Notes under the pieces: model-generated
Seen by the model: the letters and a program-made list of their open reading frames with translations, nothing else
The model's database searches: none
What the model was told of the DNA's origin: nothing
Shown here: piece by piece, positions 8,586 to 18,538 of the stretch
Layout: each line of letters starts with the position of its first letter
How positions within the stretch are numbered: position 1 is the first letter of the stretch
Position numbers and translations under genes: made by a program
Source of the DNA: Alteromonas halophila
Lineage (GTDB): Bacteria > Pseudomonadota > Gammaproteobacteria > Enterobacterales > Alteromonadaceae
Assembly (NCBI RefSeq): GCF_014651815.1
Contig: NZ_BMXP01000001.1
Coordinates: forward strand, 774,939-838,938
Direction of reading: 5' to 3'
DNA length: 64,000 nt

Positions 8586-11258
8586 ATGGCAAAATCACTG
8601 GTCATAGTCGAGTCGCCAGCTAAAGCGAAAACGATAAATAAATATTTGGGTAAAGATTTTATCGTAAAAAGTTCGGTAGGGCATGTTCGTGACCTGCCGA
8701 CCAAAGCGTTAGGTAATGTAGAGCCCAAGAAAAGTGCAAAAGAATTAAAAAGCTACAGCGACGACGAGCGCGAAGCCTACCTGCGCAAACATGAGTATAA
8801 AAAGCTGGTTGACCGGATGGGCGTGGATCCGGAACAGAACTGGAAAGCGCACTATCAGGTATTGCAGGGCAAAGAAAAAGTCGTTAACGAACTTAAAAAG
8901 CTGGCCAAAGACGCGGACACCGTCTATCTCGCGACGGATTTGGACAGAGAAGGAGAAGCGATTGCCTGGCACTTAAAAGAGCTGCTGGGCGACAAAAATC
9001 GCACCTATCAGCGCGTAGTGTTCAACGAGATCACCAAAAATGCGATACAGGAAGCCTTTTCGGCGCCTGGTGATGTGAACGTGGATCGGGTTAATGCGCA
9101 ACAGGCAAGACGGTTCCTGGACCGGGTAGTGGGCTTTATGGTCTCGCCCTTACTGTGGAAAAAAATTGCCCGCGGCCTGTCGGCCGGCCGTGTGCAGTCT
9201 GTTGCCGTGCGACTGGTGGTGGAGCGCGAGCGCGAGATCAAAGCGTTTGTCCCGGAAGAGTTCTGGGATGTGCATGCTGATCTCAACAGTCAGCAGGACG
9301 ATAAATTGCGCATGCTGGTGGCTAAGCACAGCGGCAAAAGCTTTAAACCAAAGAACAAGCAGCAAACCGATGCCGCACTGGCGGACCTGAAAGCCGCCAG
9401 TTACGTGGTTGAAAGCCGCGAGTCCAAACCGACGCAAAGCCGTCCGTCAGCCCCGTTTATCACCTCGACCCTGCAACAGGCGGCCAGTACGCGGCTTGGG
9501 TTTGGTGTTAAGAAAACCATGATGATGGCGCAGCGTTTGTATGAGGCCGGGTACATCACGTACATGCGTACCGATTCAACCAACCTCAGTAAAGAGGCTC
9601 TGGACAGCTGTCGTGACTATATTGGTGACAACTTCGGCAACAAGTATCTGCCGGACGCGCCGAACCGTTATGGCAGCAAAGAAGGCGCTCAGGAGGCCCA
9701 CGAAGCCATCAGGCCATCGAATGTGGTGATTAAGTCTGACAGCCTGTCTGATATGGAAAGAGACGCTCAGCGGCTGTATGAGCTCATCTGGCGCCAGTTT
9801 GTGGCCTGCCAGATGACGCCTGCCAAATACGATGCCACTACCATTCGTGTGGCAGCCGGTGATTATGAGTTAACTGCCAAAGGGCGCGTGCTGCGTTTTG
9901 ACGGCTGGACCCGTGTGCAGCCACAACTGCGTAAGAAGGGCGAAGAAGACCTGCTGCTGCCGGATGTGAAGCAGGGCGATGTTCTTGACCTTAAAGCGCT
10001 GGATCCAAAGCAACACTTTACCAAGCCTGTGGCGCGCTACAATGAAGCGTCGCTGGTGAAAGAACTGGAAAAACGCGGTATTGGCCGTCCGTCGACGTAT
10101 GCGAGTATCATCTCCACAATCCAGGATCGTGGCTATGTGCGACTGGAAAACAAACGCTTCTATGCCGAAAAAATGGGTGAAATTGTCAACGATCGTCTGA
10201 TGGAAAACTTCGATGATCTGATGAATTATGACTTCACCGCTAACATGGAACAGCAGCTCGACGATATTGCCGAAGGGAATAAGGACTGGAAAGACGTACT
10301 GAATCTTTTCTATTCCGACTTTTATCAAAAGCTGATAAACGCTGAGAAAGAGCCTGACAACGGCGGCATGCGCCTGAATCAGGCAGTCCCCTCGGGTATT
10401 GAATGCGACAAATGCGGGCGGGAAATGAACGTACGTGTCGCGAGTACCGGTGTATTTTTAGGCTGCTCCGGCTACAACCTGCCGCCGAAAGAACGCTGCA
10501 CTAACACTATCAACCTGGTACCCGGTGATGAAGTAGTGAAGGTGGATGACGAAGAGGAGATGGAGACCGAAGCGCTGCGTGCCAAAAAGCGCTGCGATAT
10601 CTGCGGTACGGCCATGGACAGCTACCTGGTGGATGAGACCCGTAAACTGCACGTCTGTGGTAATACTCCGACCTGTCAGGGGACCAAAATTGAAACCGGC
10701 ACGTTCAAAATTAAAGGCTATGACGGCCCGGTTATTGAGTGTGATAAATGCGGCAGCGACATGGAGCTGCGTAACGGGCGCTTTGGCAAGTACTTCGCCT
10801 GTACCAGTGATGAGTGTAAGAACACCCGTAAGCTGTTAAGAAACGGTGAGCCGGCGCCACCAAAAGAAGATCCGGTTGACCTGCCGGAACTGGAGTGTGA
10901 AAAATCCGATGCCCATTTTGTTCTGCGGGACGGGGCCTCCGGTATTTTCCTGGCGGCGCATAATTTTCCTAAGTCTCGTGAGACCCGAGCGCCGAAAGTC
11001 GCCGAACTTGCGCGCTTCAGGGATAGAATTTCGCCGAAATTTCATTATCTAGCCGATGCGCCGCAGGAAGATCCTGATGGCAACCTGACGGTTGTTCGCT
11101 ACAGCCGTAAAACCAAGCAACAGTATGTATTAGCCGAAAACAAAGACGGTAAATCAACCGGCTGGTCGGCCTGGTATAACAATGGCAAGTGGGAAGCTCA
11201 AACGGCGCGTAAAACCACGGCAAAGAAAACCACAAAGAGTAAAGCAAAGAGTAAGTAA
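8586..11258 (+). CDS. topA: DNA topoisomerase I
   Basis: Type IA topoisomerase that relaxes negative supercoils, 890 residues. The Toprim domain opens the protein ([13 protein letters not shown]) and contains the acidic ATDLDREGE motif. The active-site tyrosine is Y326 in [11 protein letters not shown]. Three C-terminal zinc ribbons follow, with CDKCGREM...CSGYN...C, CDICGTAM...C...C and CDKCGSDM...C...C cysteines. The end is a Lys/Thr-rich basic tail, as in E. coli. No strong ribosome site is seen before the ATG. It is followed after a single base by the DUF2058 gene. Confidence 0.97.
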   Translation: MAKSLVIVESPAKAKTINKYLGKDFIVKSSVGHVRDLPTKALGNVEPKKSAKELKSYSDDEREAYLRKHEYKKLVDRMGVDPEQNWKAHYQVLQGKEKVVNELKKLAKDADTVYLATDLDREGEAIAWHLKELLGDKNRTYQRVVFNEITKNAIQEAFSAPGDVNVDRVNAQQARRFLDRVVGFMVSPLLWKKIARGLSAGRVQSVAVRLVVEREREIKAFVPEEFWDVHADLNSQQDDKLRMLVAKHSGKSFKPKNKQQTDAALADLKAASYVVESRESKPTQSRPSAPFITSTLQQAASTRLGFGVKKTMMMAQRLYEAGYITYMRTDSTNLSKEALDSCRDYIGDNFGNKYLPDAPNRYGSKEGAQEAHEAIRPSNVVIKSDSLSDMERDAQRLYELIWRQFVACQMTPAKYDATTIRVAAGDYELTAKGRVLRFDGWTRVQPQLRKKGEEDLLLPDVKQGDVLDLKALDPKQHFTKPVARYNEASLVKELEKRGIGRPSTYASIISTIQDRGYVRLENKRFYAEKMGEIVNDRLMENFDDLMNYDFTANMEQQLDDIAEGNKDWKDVLNLFYSDFYQKLINAEKEPDNGGMRLNQAVPSGIECDKCGREMNVRVASTGVFLGCSGYNLPPKERCTNTINLVPGDEVVKVDDEEEMETEALRAKKRCDICGTAMDSYLVDETRKLHVCGNTPTCQGTKIETGTFKIKGYDGPVIECDKCGSDMELRNGRFGKYFACTSDECKNTRKLLRNGEPAPPKEDPVDLPELECEKSDAHFVLRDGASGIFLAAHNFPKSRETRAPKVAELARFRDRISPKFHYLADAPQEDPDGNLTVVRYSRKTKQQYVLAENKDGKSTGWSAWYNNGKWEAQTARKTTAKKTTKSKAKSK

Positions 11259-11259
11259 T

Positions 11260-11808
11260 ATGGCATCGCTACAGGACCAACTTCTTAAATCGGGGCTGGC
11301 TGATAAGTCCACGGCCCGCCAGGCCCGGGCTGACAAGCGTAAAAAACAAAAGCTTAAAAATAAGCAAAAGCAGGTTGTGGTGAATGAGGCTACGGTTGCT
11401 GCACAGGACGCTGCGGAAAAGAAAAAGGCCCGGGATCGCGAGCTGAATGAGCAGCGTCAGCAGGAACTGGTCAAACGCTCGATAGCCGCTCAGGTACGCC
11501 AGCTTATCGATATGAATAAGCAGGCTAAAGGCAAGGGCGACACGCCACTTAACTTTACTCATGACAACGTCATCAAACGTATGTATGTCAGTGACGAAGT
11601 GCATAAGCTGGTGACACAGGGGCGACTGGCTGTGGTCGCTTATGATGAGGGCTATGAGCTGGTGCCCATGCCCGTTGCCGATAAAATTGCCGAGCGTGAT
11701 GATTCCAGCGTTATCCACCGCGCAGATGACACGGCGGCGGCACCTTCATCGGAAGAAGAGGATGACTGGTATGCAGATTATCAAATACCGGATGATTTGA
11801 CCTGGTAA
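11260..11808 (+). CDS. DUF2058 family protein (YaiL-like)
   Basis: Short basic protein of 182 residues, similar to E. coli YaiL, whose role is not established. Residues about 1-85 are rich in Lys, Arg, Gln and Ala and likely form a long charged helix (SGLADKSTARQARADKRKKQ is typical of DUF2058). The remainder, from about residue 90, is a compact conserved domain (INMNKQ-like DMNKQ, LNFTHDNVIKRMYV) and an acidic tail. The start chosen at 11260 lies one base after the topA stop, so the two genes are very likely cotranscribed; an earlier in-frame ATG at 11182 lies inside topA. The link to topA suggests a nucleic-acid role, which is inference. Confidence 0.85.
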   Translation: MASLQDQLLKSGLADKSTARQARADKRKKQKLKNKQKQVVVNEATVAAQDAAEKKKARDRELNEQRQQELVKRSIAAQVRQLIDMNKQAKGKGDTPLNFTHDNVIKRMYVSDEVHKLVTQGRLAVVAYDEGYELVPMPVADKIAERDDSSVIHRADDTAAAPSSEEEDDWYADYQIPDDLTW

Positions 11809-11826
11809 CAGCTCTCTATGCAGCTT

Positions 11827-11856
11827 AAAAACGCGCCAGCAAGGCGCGTTTTTTTT
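11827..11856 (+). terminator. Rho-independent terminator after topA-DUF2058
   Basis: AAAACGCGCC-agcaa-GGCGCGTTTTTTTT forms a strong GC stem with an eight-base T-run, ending the topA operon. Confidence 0.93.
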
Positions 11857-11969
11857 ACCTTAGATACACTGGCTGTTACGTGTGAATGCGCTGATGCCGG
11901 ATTTACAGTATCTGATCTTTAAGATGGCTGTACTGGGTATCTATCTGTACATTCGTCATGAGGACAGCT

Positions 11970-12491
11970 ATGAAAACGTTATTCGTCGCGCCGTTAGTGG
12001 CGCTCAGTGCAACAGCGATGGCGCAGAGCGTCGATGTTACAATGAAAGATGCCAGGTCAGGCGATGCCGTCGGTACAATTTCGGTGACGGAGTCTGAGTA
12101 CGGGCTGGTATTCACCCCTGAATTAAAGAGTCTGACGCCAGGCGGGCATGGTTTCCATGTACATGAGAATCCGTCCTGCGACAGCAAAATGAAAGACGGG
12201 AAGTCTGTGCCAGCCGGGGCTGCAGGCAGCCATTACGATCCACACGACATCGGGCAGCATGGCTACCCATGGGCCAAAGACAGCCACCTGGGCGATTTAC
12301 CCTTGTTGTATGTCGCTGACGATGGCACGGCATCGCATCCTGTACTTGGGCCGCGCCTTTCCATGTCAGACATCGAAGGGCGGGCTCTGATGATCCACGC
12401 CGGTGGTGATAATTACGCAGATACGCCCGAGAAACTCGGTGGTGGCGGCGCACGCGTGCTGTGTGGGGTAATTGACCATGATGCCCACTAG
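11970..12491 (+). CDS. sodC: Periplasmic Cu/Zn superoxide dismutase
   Basis: Converts superoxide to peroxide and oxygen in the periplasm. The 173-residue protein has a signal peptide (cleavage near SATAMA|QS). It carries the copper/zinc ligand motifs [17 protein letters not shown] and the paired [15 protein letters not shown], plus the C-terminal GGARVLCGV that supplies the second disulphide cysteine. The start at 11970 is preceded by AGGA at five bases; an ATG at 11958 would put four extra residues before the signal peptide and lacks this spacing. It is monocistronic and convergent with the large membrane protein gene. A weak inverted repeat (12506-12541) separates them. Confidence 0.95.
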   Translation: MKTLFVAPLVALSATAMAQSVDVTMKDARSGDAVGTISVTESEYGLVFTPELKSLTPGGHGFHVHENPSCDSKMKDGKSVPAGAAGSHYDPHDIGQHGYPWAKDSHLGDLPLLYVADDGTASHPVLGPRLSMSDIEGRALMIHAGGDNYADTPEKLGGGGARVLCGVIDHDAH

Positions 12492-12542
12492 ATAGATTGC
12501 ACGGATGCGCGGTGAAAAAATAACGCTGCGTATTCCGCGCAC

Positions 12543-15500
12543 TTATTCAATATCGCTGCCCACGCCGCCTTTAAGTAAACTCATATTTTTTATCAGCAGC
12601 GGTATAATTCCGAGCGTTGCCGTGGCAATGCTGATGATGGTGTTAAGCGAGCTGCCACTTGAATAAACAAACACGACTAACAGCACCAGTAATAACGCGA
12701 AGATAGGAATGCGCAGTACACTCCATGCTCCGTTGCTGGAGTCGTCGATCCACTGATTAATAACCCGCTCATTTTCGGCCGTAAGAATAAATTGCCGGAA
12801 GCTTTCATTGAGCAAATGCCAGCCTTTATCACGGTATAAGTAGCAGCGCCTGACCAGGTGCTCGATGATTTCTGCACTGGCCGGATTGACACTGGCGCCA
12901 TGGGCCACTTTCCACAGAATCAGTTTTTCTCTGGTCGTACACTCCTCCCACTTGCGACGGTAAAGCGGACCGGCATGCACCTGCATAAACTCAACAATTT
13001 GTTCAGGCTGCCAACGGGTAAAGTCGATGTCATTTTTTCCCATGCCGGAGGAATCAGTCTGTGATGTCTGAAATTGTTTCGCAAACTGTCTGAACCTGGT
13101 TTCCAGCGCATGTAATTCCGGCCATCCATTACACTCATGCTTCAGTACTGTCTCAGGGTCAAACGGGTTACTTACACAGCGTTTAAACGCGGGTGACCAG
13201 GCGTAGTGTTTGTCAAATTCAGAGAACAGTTTACTCCACGCGGACTTCTCATCGATACCAGGGTCGGGATGTTGCGCATGGGTCTCGTAGGATGACGGGT
13301 TCAGTAGTCTGTAGAGTGGCGAGGTTTCTGCGACGATAACCAGCACAATACGCGGTTCAGTGTGCAGTTCATACAACAGCGAAAGTGCGCGCGTGCGTTT
13401 TTCTGCATCCAGACAAACCTGATCCACTGATGAAAATGCAACGACCATGGTGGTGAGTGGGTTGTTGCGTAATGCATTGTCCAGATCACTGAGAAAGATA
13501 AATTCACTGTTGCGGGTAACCCCTGAGTAGCGCTCTTCAAGGCATTCCGGTAACCGGTGGATCGCCTCTTTGTACAGACCGCAATTTCGTTGCCTGATTT
13601 CTGGTTCAGCTTCCAGTCGGGTCGCATTCAGAATAAGCTGCGAGCGTTCGCTTAAAAGGCACTGGGCAAAATCAAGCTCAGGGAACGTCTGCTCAATCGA
13701 AAGATGCTTATTCTGTTTCTCGCCCGAACTGTTATCTATTGGGTACTGGTCAAGCAGATGCTCACCAAGCAACCGTCTGACGATCATTTGTCGGGTGAGT
13801 GCATAGATTGCCAGTGGCAACAGTGTTATCAGGATGAGAACAATCACACCGTTGACCGATGACAGCGCATTGATCATCACAATATCTGCCCGGTAATAAA
13901 AATCGGCGGCCTCGACGTGATGACTGTCGGCTTCGCTTAACGCGCGCCGCGTTTTCGCAGCGTAGGTCAGGTGGCTGACGAAATCTGTATTACTGGAGGT
14001 AAGACTAAAGAGCGTGTCGAAAAACAGATCAGACTGATAAGGCACTGACTGTGGGTTATCTAAAAAGATCCAGCTCTTGCAGTGATTGGGCGCGCTATTA
14101 TCTGCGCCGGACGGAGCCGGACAATGTTCATAATCTGCAAAACGTGATACCAGGCCAGTGGGCAGCGAATGTTTTACCAGCGCTTTGATTGTCGGTTTTT
14201 GCTTCTCAAGTTGATGGCAGGGAAGCCGGTACGGGGTCTTTTCACAATACTCACCGAAGGCAGCGTCAACGTAGGTGGTATACGCTTCAAACTTCTCATG
14301 GTTGGTATGAGTAAGGTGGTCCTGTTCAAAGTTGGCCTGCCGGTGCAGCAGGTAACTATGTGCACCGTGAGAAATGATTATAGCGGGCACGGCCGCGACG
14401 ACATAGATAAGGCCAGCTATAAACCAGACATAGCCAATCGTAAAGCGCGAAGCCTCCCGGCGAAGCGGCGGGATGTCATCCCGTTTAGCGTTTTTAATCG
14501 GCCACATACGGTATACGAGATTAAGCAGTTGTCGCCAGCGGTGCGGCTCAATCAACGTAATGACCAGCAGCATAAACAGAATGAGCCCCCCTGCGACTGA
14601 AAAGCTATAATTTAAATCAATAAAAGGGGACAACGCCTGATGCCCAATAAATACAACAGCTGTGAGAAGAGATAATAAAAAAAGACCAGAAAATACCGTA
14701 AATGGCCGCCTTGCCCAATTACACTCCCGCAACTGAGCAGAAAAAAGCTGGGAGAAGAATATCCCTGTTACAGCCACGATCATTAGCCACAGGGTAAGTT
14801 GCGCAGTCAGGGTCTGAACTAGTCCCATCTGGAATGTAATATAGTATCCCGTGCCAAACAAAAGAGCTGCCAGATACCCGTATCTTTTTGCGTGACCAGC
14901 ATCGAAGTACAGGGTTTTACGCCAGAAGCGCTGACTGATTGCGTACCTGAGTAATAAAAATCCGGGAATGATGATCAGCATAAACAGAAAGACGGCAATA
15001 AAGACCATGATCATATTGTTGGTCTGCAGTTCTTCGGGATTATAAAAAACGACTAACTGCCAGGGGATAGGAGGTGCGTTGTGTGCTTGTCCCTTCTCGT
15101 TCAGTGGCCCAATAGCAATATTGTGGGAATCGCCTTTGTATAATATTTCCATGGTCACCGGCGATATGCCGTTGGTATGCCTGCTGGCGACCATCAGTTC
15201 CGGGTTGTAATTGGCTTCAGCAAACAGGTTTTCAATTAAGCTCAGGCTGTCGTCGCTGTGAAAAATCACATCACCGGCACGGTTAACAATGGCAAAACCA
15301 AAATGGTTCGGCAGCACACGATCGACAAGGCTTTCAAAACGGGTCGAAGCCACCACATACGCCGCGTCCTTGTGTCCCTGCTTCAGGGGTAAGGACACCA
15401 CCGTATTTCTGCGACCATCTTCGATATTGAAGATGCGCTCCAGATAAAATTCGGAAAGCTGAGGATAGGGCCGCCAGAAATTGTCATTGATGGCATTTCG

Positions 15501-16985
15501 AACATATGCACGGTGTGAAATATCCAGGTATCTGGACAGGTTGAAAATGTCAGCGGCAATATAGATAGGCAGTTGCGTGGATACGTTACCGGCACTATCC
15601 AGGAAAAATACGTTTTCAATAAAGTTCGGTTTGTTAAATGGTGAGTCGGTCAATCCCGAGCGGCTGAGGGTCAGCGCTTCACACTGAATGTTTGTATAGA
15701 AGGTAGAGTAGTCGGCTCTGGTTGTGCAGACGTCGTTTGGTGGTGCAGTCAACAGGTGCTCCCACCGATGGATCTGTTGGGTTGGCACCCGACGCAACAA
15801 AGTGCGTAACTCAGCATTAAAATCACGGGTAATGGTCTGGTGAAGGTGCCTTAGCTGCTGATTTTTCACTGATTTTATATAGTCAAAAAACAGCTGCTGG
15901 TTAAGCCCGATAGTAACAATTCCCACTGCCAGCAGCACACCCAGCACAATCTGGCTTTTGTCGCTTTGCTGAATTGCATACGTGGTACTGACGAAGCGCA
16001 GCTTTATCAGAGGGATAACAGCCACCAGTAGCAATAAGCCAAGAATTAGCCACATCAGTAACTGTGGCGAGAGCCTGAGCTTTTGCTCAGTAATCACATT
16101 TTTTTCAATCAGGCCAACCAGATAGTAATGGGTTTGATCTGTGGTCAGGCCGTCACTGATAATCGGGTGAACATAAAGCCGGTAGCTGTTGTCGCTGAGT
16201 GTGATGTCGCTGTATCCGGTTCCGTGAACTGCCGGTTCAGAAGCGTGCTCGGGATGCAAATTCAGGATCTGTTTGATGTGGATCTCGGCTTCATTGGTAA
16301 ATGAAGCGGCATGCTCTTGTTCTGCCAGCAGATTCTCGTGGGTCACCATCGACTGCACGTTTCCGTCAGGATCGACAAGCGCAACAGTCTGAAAGCGATT
16401 AACACGCTGCATCAGTGAGTGTTTGATACTGGCTCTCAACTGAACAGACAGCAACAGTTTCTGGTCTGGGTAATAGCGCTGACTGGTGATTTCGGCGGTA
16501 TCGTACTGTGGCAGACGAAAGGTAAAGGCTTTTTGCCGATCTGTTTTCCAGTATTCTGTGGTGCGTACCGAAAAATCTGTCAACTCAATATTCTGCAAGT
16601 CATCTGAATCGTTGAGCTTTTGTACAACCAAATCTATAGCTTTGTGATAATTCTGCTGACATTCTGGTGTGACGAGCAGTTCAGCTTTCCCTTTGTTGTT
16701 TTCTTCCTTTTCTTTAGTGTTCTCTTTTTTATTTGTACAAATACCGTCTATGTTAAGGTTGTTCCAGTTATCCGGCAAAAAATACCCGGTGGTTTTGTCA
16801 ATCTTTTCAAGACTGCGCCGTACAGTATCCTCAACCTGTTTCAGCTCACGGAATAACAGGCTGTTCAGGGTGTCCTCGTTGTGGCCCATTTTCAGGTAAT
16901 AGATTAGCCCGGATATACCGGTCCCCAGGATCAGTACCAGCGTCAGAAAGAGTAATTTAGAAAGGTTACGCTTAAACGGTGTCAT
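12543..16985 (-). CDS. Very large multi-pass membrane protein with sensor-like extracytoplasmic regions and an ATPase-like cytoplasmic domain
   Basis: Unrecognised protein of 1480 residues. An N-terminal helix (about 10-32) is followed by an extracytoplasmic region to about 305, then two helices. A second extracytoplasmic region (about 365-665) resembles a double-Cache ligand-binding domain (motifs such as AYVRNAI, VVSLPL and GFAIVNRAGDVIFHSDD). Next come about six helices, a third loop with several cysteines (about 880-1050) and another helix. The cytoplasmic segment of about 340 residues has a central TMVVAFSSVDQVC strand and a helical/winged part (CTTREKLILWKVA, LLNESFRQFIL) like the tail of STAND/AAA-type proteins, but no Walker A is visible. 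Two more helices end the protein. A sensory or scaffolding role is inference. No partner gene overlaps it. Confidence 0.7.
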   Translation of the reverse strand: MTPFKRNLSKLLFLTLVLILGTGISGLIYYLKMGHNEDTLNSLLFRELKQVEDTVRRSLEKIDKTTGYFLPDNWNNLNIDGICTNKKENTKEKEENNKGKAELLVTPECQQNYHKAIDLVVQKLNDSDDLQNIELTDFSVRTTEYWKTDRQKAFTFRLPQYDTAEITSQRYYPDQKLLLSVQLRASIKHSLMQRVNRFQTVALVDPDGNVQSMVTHENLLAEQEHAASFTNEAEIHIKQILNLHPEHASEPAVHGTGYSDITLSDNSYRLYVHPIISDGLTTDQTHYYLVGLIEKNVITEQKLRLSPQLLMWLILGLLLLVAVIPLIKLRFVSTTYAIQQSDKSQIVLGVLLAVGIVTIGLNQQLFFDYIKSVKNQQLRHLHQTITRDFNAELRTLLRRVPTQQIHRWEHLLTAPPNDVCTTRADYSTFYTNIQCEALTLSRSGLTDSPFNKPNFIENVFFLDSAGNVSTQLPIYIAADIFNLSRYLDISHRAYVRNAINDNFWRPYPQLSEFYLERIFNIEDGRRNTVVSLPLKQGHKDAAYVVASTRFESLVDRVLPNHFGFAIVNRAGDVIFHSDDSLSLIENLFAEANYNPELMVASRHTNGISPVTMEILYKGDSHNIAIGPLNEKGQAHNAPPIPWQLVVFYNPEELQTNNMIMVFIAVFLFMLIIIPGFLLLRYAISQRFWRKTLYFDAGHAKRYGYLAALLFGTGYYITFQMGLVQTLTAQLTLWLMIVAVTGIFFSQLFSAQLRECNWARRPFTVFSGLFLLSLLTAVVFIGHQALSPFIDLNYSFSVAGGLILFMLLVITLIEPHRWRQLLNLVYRMWPIKNAKRDDIPPLRREASRFTIGYVWFIAGLIYVVAAVPAIIISHGAHSYLLHRQANFEQDHLTHTNHEKFEAYTTYVDAAFGEYCEKTPYRLPCHQLEKQKPTIKALVKHSLPTGLVSRFADYEHCPAPSGADNSAPNHCKSWIFLDNPQSVPYQSDLFFDTLFSLTSSNTDFVSHLTYAAKTRRALSEADSHHVEAADFYYRADIVMINALSSVNGVIVLILITLLPLAIYALTRQMIVRRLLGEHLLDQYPIDNSSGEKQNKHLSIEQTFPELDFAQCLLSERSQLILNATRLEAEPEIRQRNCGLYKEAIHRLPECLEERYSGVTRNSEFIFLSDLDNALRNNPLTTMVVAFSSVDQVCLDAEKRTRALSLLYELHTEPRIVLVIVAETSPLYRLLNPSSYETHAQHPDPGIDEKSAWSKLFSEFDKHYAWSPAFKRCVSNPFDPETVLKHECNGWPELHALETRFRQFAKQFQTSQTDSSGMGKNDIDFTRWQPEQIVEFMQVHAGPLYRRKWEECTTREKLILWKVAHGASVNPASAEIIEHLVRRCYLYRDKGWHLLNESFRQFILTAENERVINQWIDDSSNGAWSVLRIPIFALLLVLLVVFVYSSGSSLNTIISIATATLGIIPLLIKNMSLLKGGVGSDIE

Positions 16986-17273
16986 GTGCGTCCTGCCAGA
17001 GCAACGTTAGATCCTATCGATAACGAACTGCAGTAACCGCCAAACGTTTTACAAGTTAGTTGTTGGTTTTATTTAAGGAAGGTGCAAATAAGTCGGTTAT
17101 CACTCAGCGGTCCCTGAAGTGCGGAGTCGCAAGACAGATTTCGCGAGCGATTGTCGTATTCGCATCTTTCTCAGTAATAGCAGAATAGTCCGGGGTAGGG
17201 AAGAGCGCAACAGAAATACACCGAGTGATTACGTCATCGCAAACGCACGCATTAAAGGGGGGGACGTGCCCAT

Positions 17274-17477
17274 CTAGCGGAAAATAGACTTTTCCTTTGG
17301 GCCGAATGCGTCCGGATTACGGTTAATGCGCGATGAAATGCCACCATAAATAAGACAGGCAACTGCGACAACAACGGTAAGGAGCAGGGTTTGCGACTGT
17401 GATATGATCCCAAACTGCCACAGGCCTAGCGCGCACAAGACACCAAGGAATATCGCCAGGGCCAGCTTTTTAATCAT
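17274..17477 (-). CDS. Small two-helix membrane protein, hypothetical
   Basis: A 67-residue reading frame with two hydrophobic segments (LALAIFLGVLCALGLWQFGI and LLLTVVVAVACLIYGGI) joined by a short polar turn, then a basic tail (INRNPDAFGPKEKSIFR). A GGA eight bases before the ATG is only a modest ribosome site. The clean alternation of hydrophobic and polar stretches argues for a real protein. No family recognised. It lies between the 1480-residue protein and another membrane protein, all on the minus strand, with gaps of about 200-290 bases. Confidence 0.5.
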   Translation of the reverse strand: MIKKLALAIFLGVLCALGLWQFGIISQSQTLLLTVVVAVACLIYGGISSRINRNPDAFGPKEKSIFR

Positions 17478-17676
17478 ATTGCAATCCCGCTCATTATTTT
17501 CATGTTTGCCAGCAGGATCAGAGCGTTAAGTACTCAGGCAAACATCCCACAGCTAATTCCACAGACTCTAACATGCTTTGTCTTTGCATTCACGTGGTCT
17601 TGTCACTTCGCCCGTTTTTCTGCAATCAAATAGCAATGGGGCTCAACCGGTACTGACAAATCAGGGGCCAAACCTC

Positions 17677-18339
17677 TCACTCAGCATGTTGAGGTATGTT
17701 GCGCTGATGTCGGGTGAATCGGCTGAGACTTACTTGCAGGTAGCCCGTAATAGCCAGTGCGACCAGATTGATACCCAGCGCCCAGGGCTGATTGGTGTTC
17801 AGAAAATTCAGACTAAACGCACTGCCTATCATCAGACCATGCTGGAGGCCATCAGTATGCGTGATCCAGAAGTTGATCAGTAATCCATTGGTAAGCTGGT
17901 AGGCCATGATGGGGGAGGAAAAAAACACGATCTGAATTGCCCAGAAATTTCGGTTGTCCGTTAGTGCCGCCACACTCCGACTCTCTATCAGGCGCACTGC
18001 CACGGCAATTCCAACTATAAATACAACAAAAAATATAGCGAAAATCAGATAACTGAAAATATCCTGTGGTTGCATAAGGTGATTGATGATGGTGGTCAGT
18101 CCGATGAAACAACCGCCAATACTTACGATTGCGATAAAGCGCACAAACCAGAGATTAATTGGCACGATATCGCTGCGTTGTGCGTTGCTAAAAACGCGTG
18201 CTTGCAGACAAGACTGCGCTTGCTGATGTCTTGAAATTGCCCGGCACAGCGCATCATACCGCTGTGGATAGGTATTTTCATCGGTACGCTGGCGCATACG
18301 AATAAGTTGCGCAAGAGAATAGTCTGTCAGGTTTTTCAT
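17677..18339 (-). CDS. Hypothetical integral membrane protein
   Basis: About 220 residues if started at the ATG at 18339; a TTG at 18351 would add four. The N-terminal 45 residues are cytoplasmic-looking and include LIRMRQRTDENTYPQRYDAL, a 'YPxR' type motif I have seen in other uncharacterised membrane proteins. About four or five hydrophobic helices follow (from about residue 64), ending in a basic tail with RHQR. No catalytic motif is visible. The upstream region carries a lone copy of the GTGGGTGTCC motif, discussed separately. Function unknown. Confidence 0.65.
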   Translation of the reverse strand: MKNLTDYSLAQLIRMRQRTDENTYPQRYDALCRAISRHQQAQSCLQARVFSNAQRSDIVPINLWFVRFIAIVSIGGCFIGLTTIINHLMQPQDIFSYLIFAIFFVVFIVGIAVAVRLIESRSVAALTDNRNFWAIQIVFFSSPIMAYQLTNGLLINFWITHTDGLQHGLMIGSAFSLNFLNTNQPWALGINLVALAITGYLQVSLSRFTRHQRNIPQHAE

Positions 18340-18380
18340 GTTCACGTTCAATCAAATGCTGGGCAACCGCCAGAGAAGCA

Positions 18381-18391
18381 GGTGGGTGTCC
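18381..18391 (-). repeat. Lone copy of the RGACACCCAC motif
   Basis: GGTGGGTGTCC on the plus strand (GGACACCCACC on the minus strand) lies about 40 bases upstream of the membrane-protein start at 18339 and just downstream of a TATTAT element on the minus strand. It is the same core as the clusters at 36.8-45.4 kb. Confidence 0.6.
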
Positions 18392-18538
18392 ATGGCCTGT
18401 ATAATATGAACGTACTACGAAAGAGGGGCGCAACGCCAGTGTTAGAAAAAACGTTAACGTATTCTGTTGTTGTAAGATAAGCGGCAAACTGTTGTGCTGA
18501 GCACCGATTGTTAATGTAGGCGCCCTGGTCTGTTTGTT

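Noticed and set aside
12506-12541. TGCGCGG...CCGCGCA inverted repeat between sodC and the large membrane gene
   Set aside because: The 22-base loop and missing T-run make a terminator call weak.
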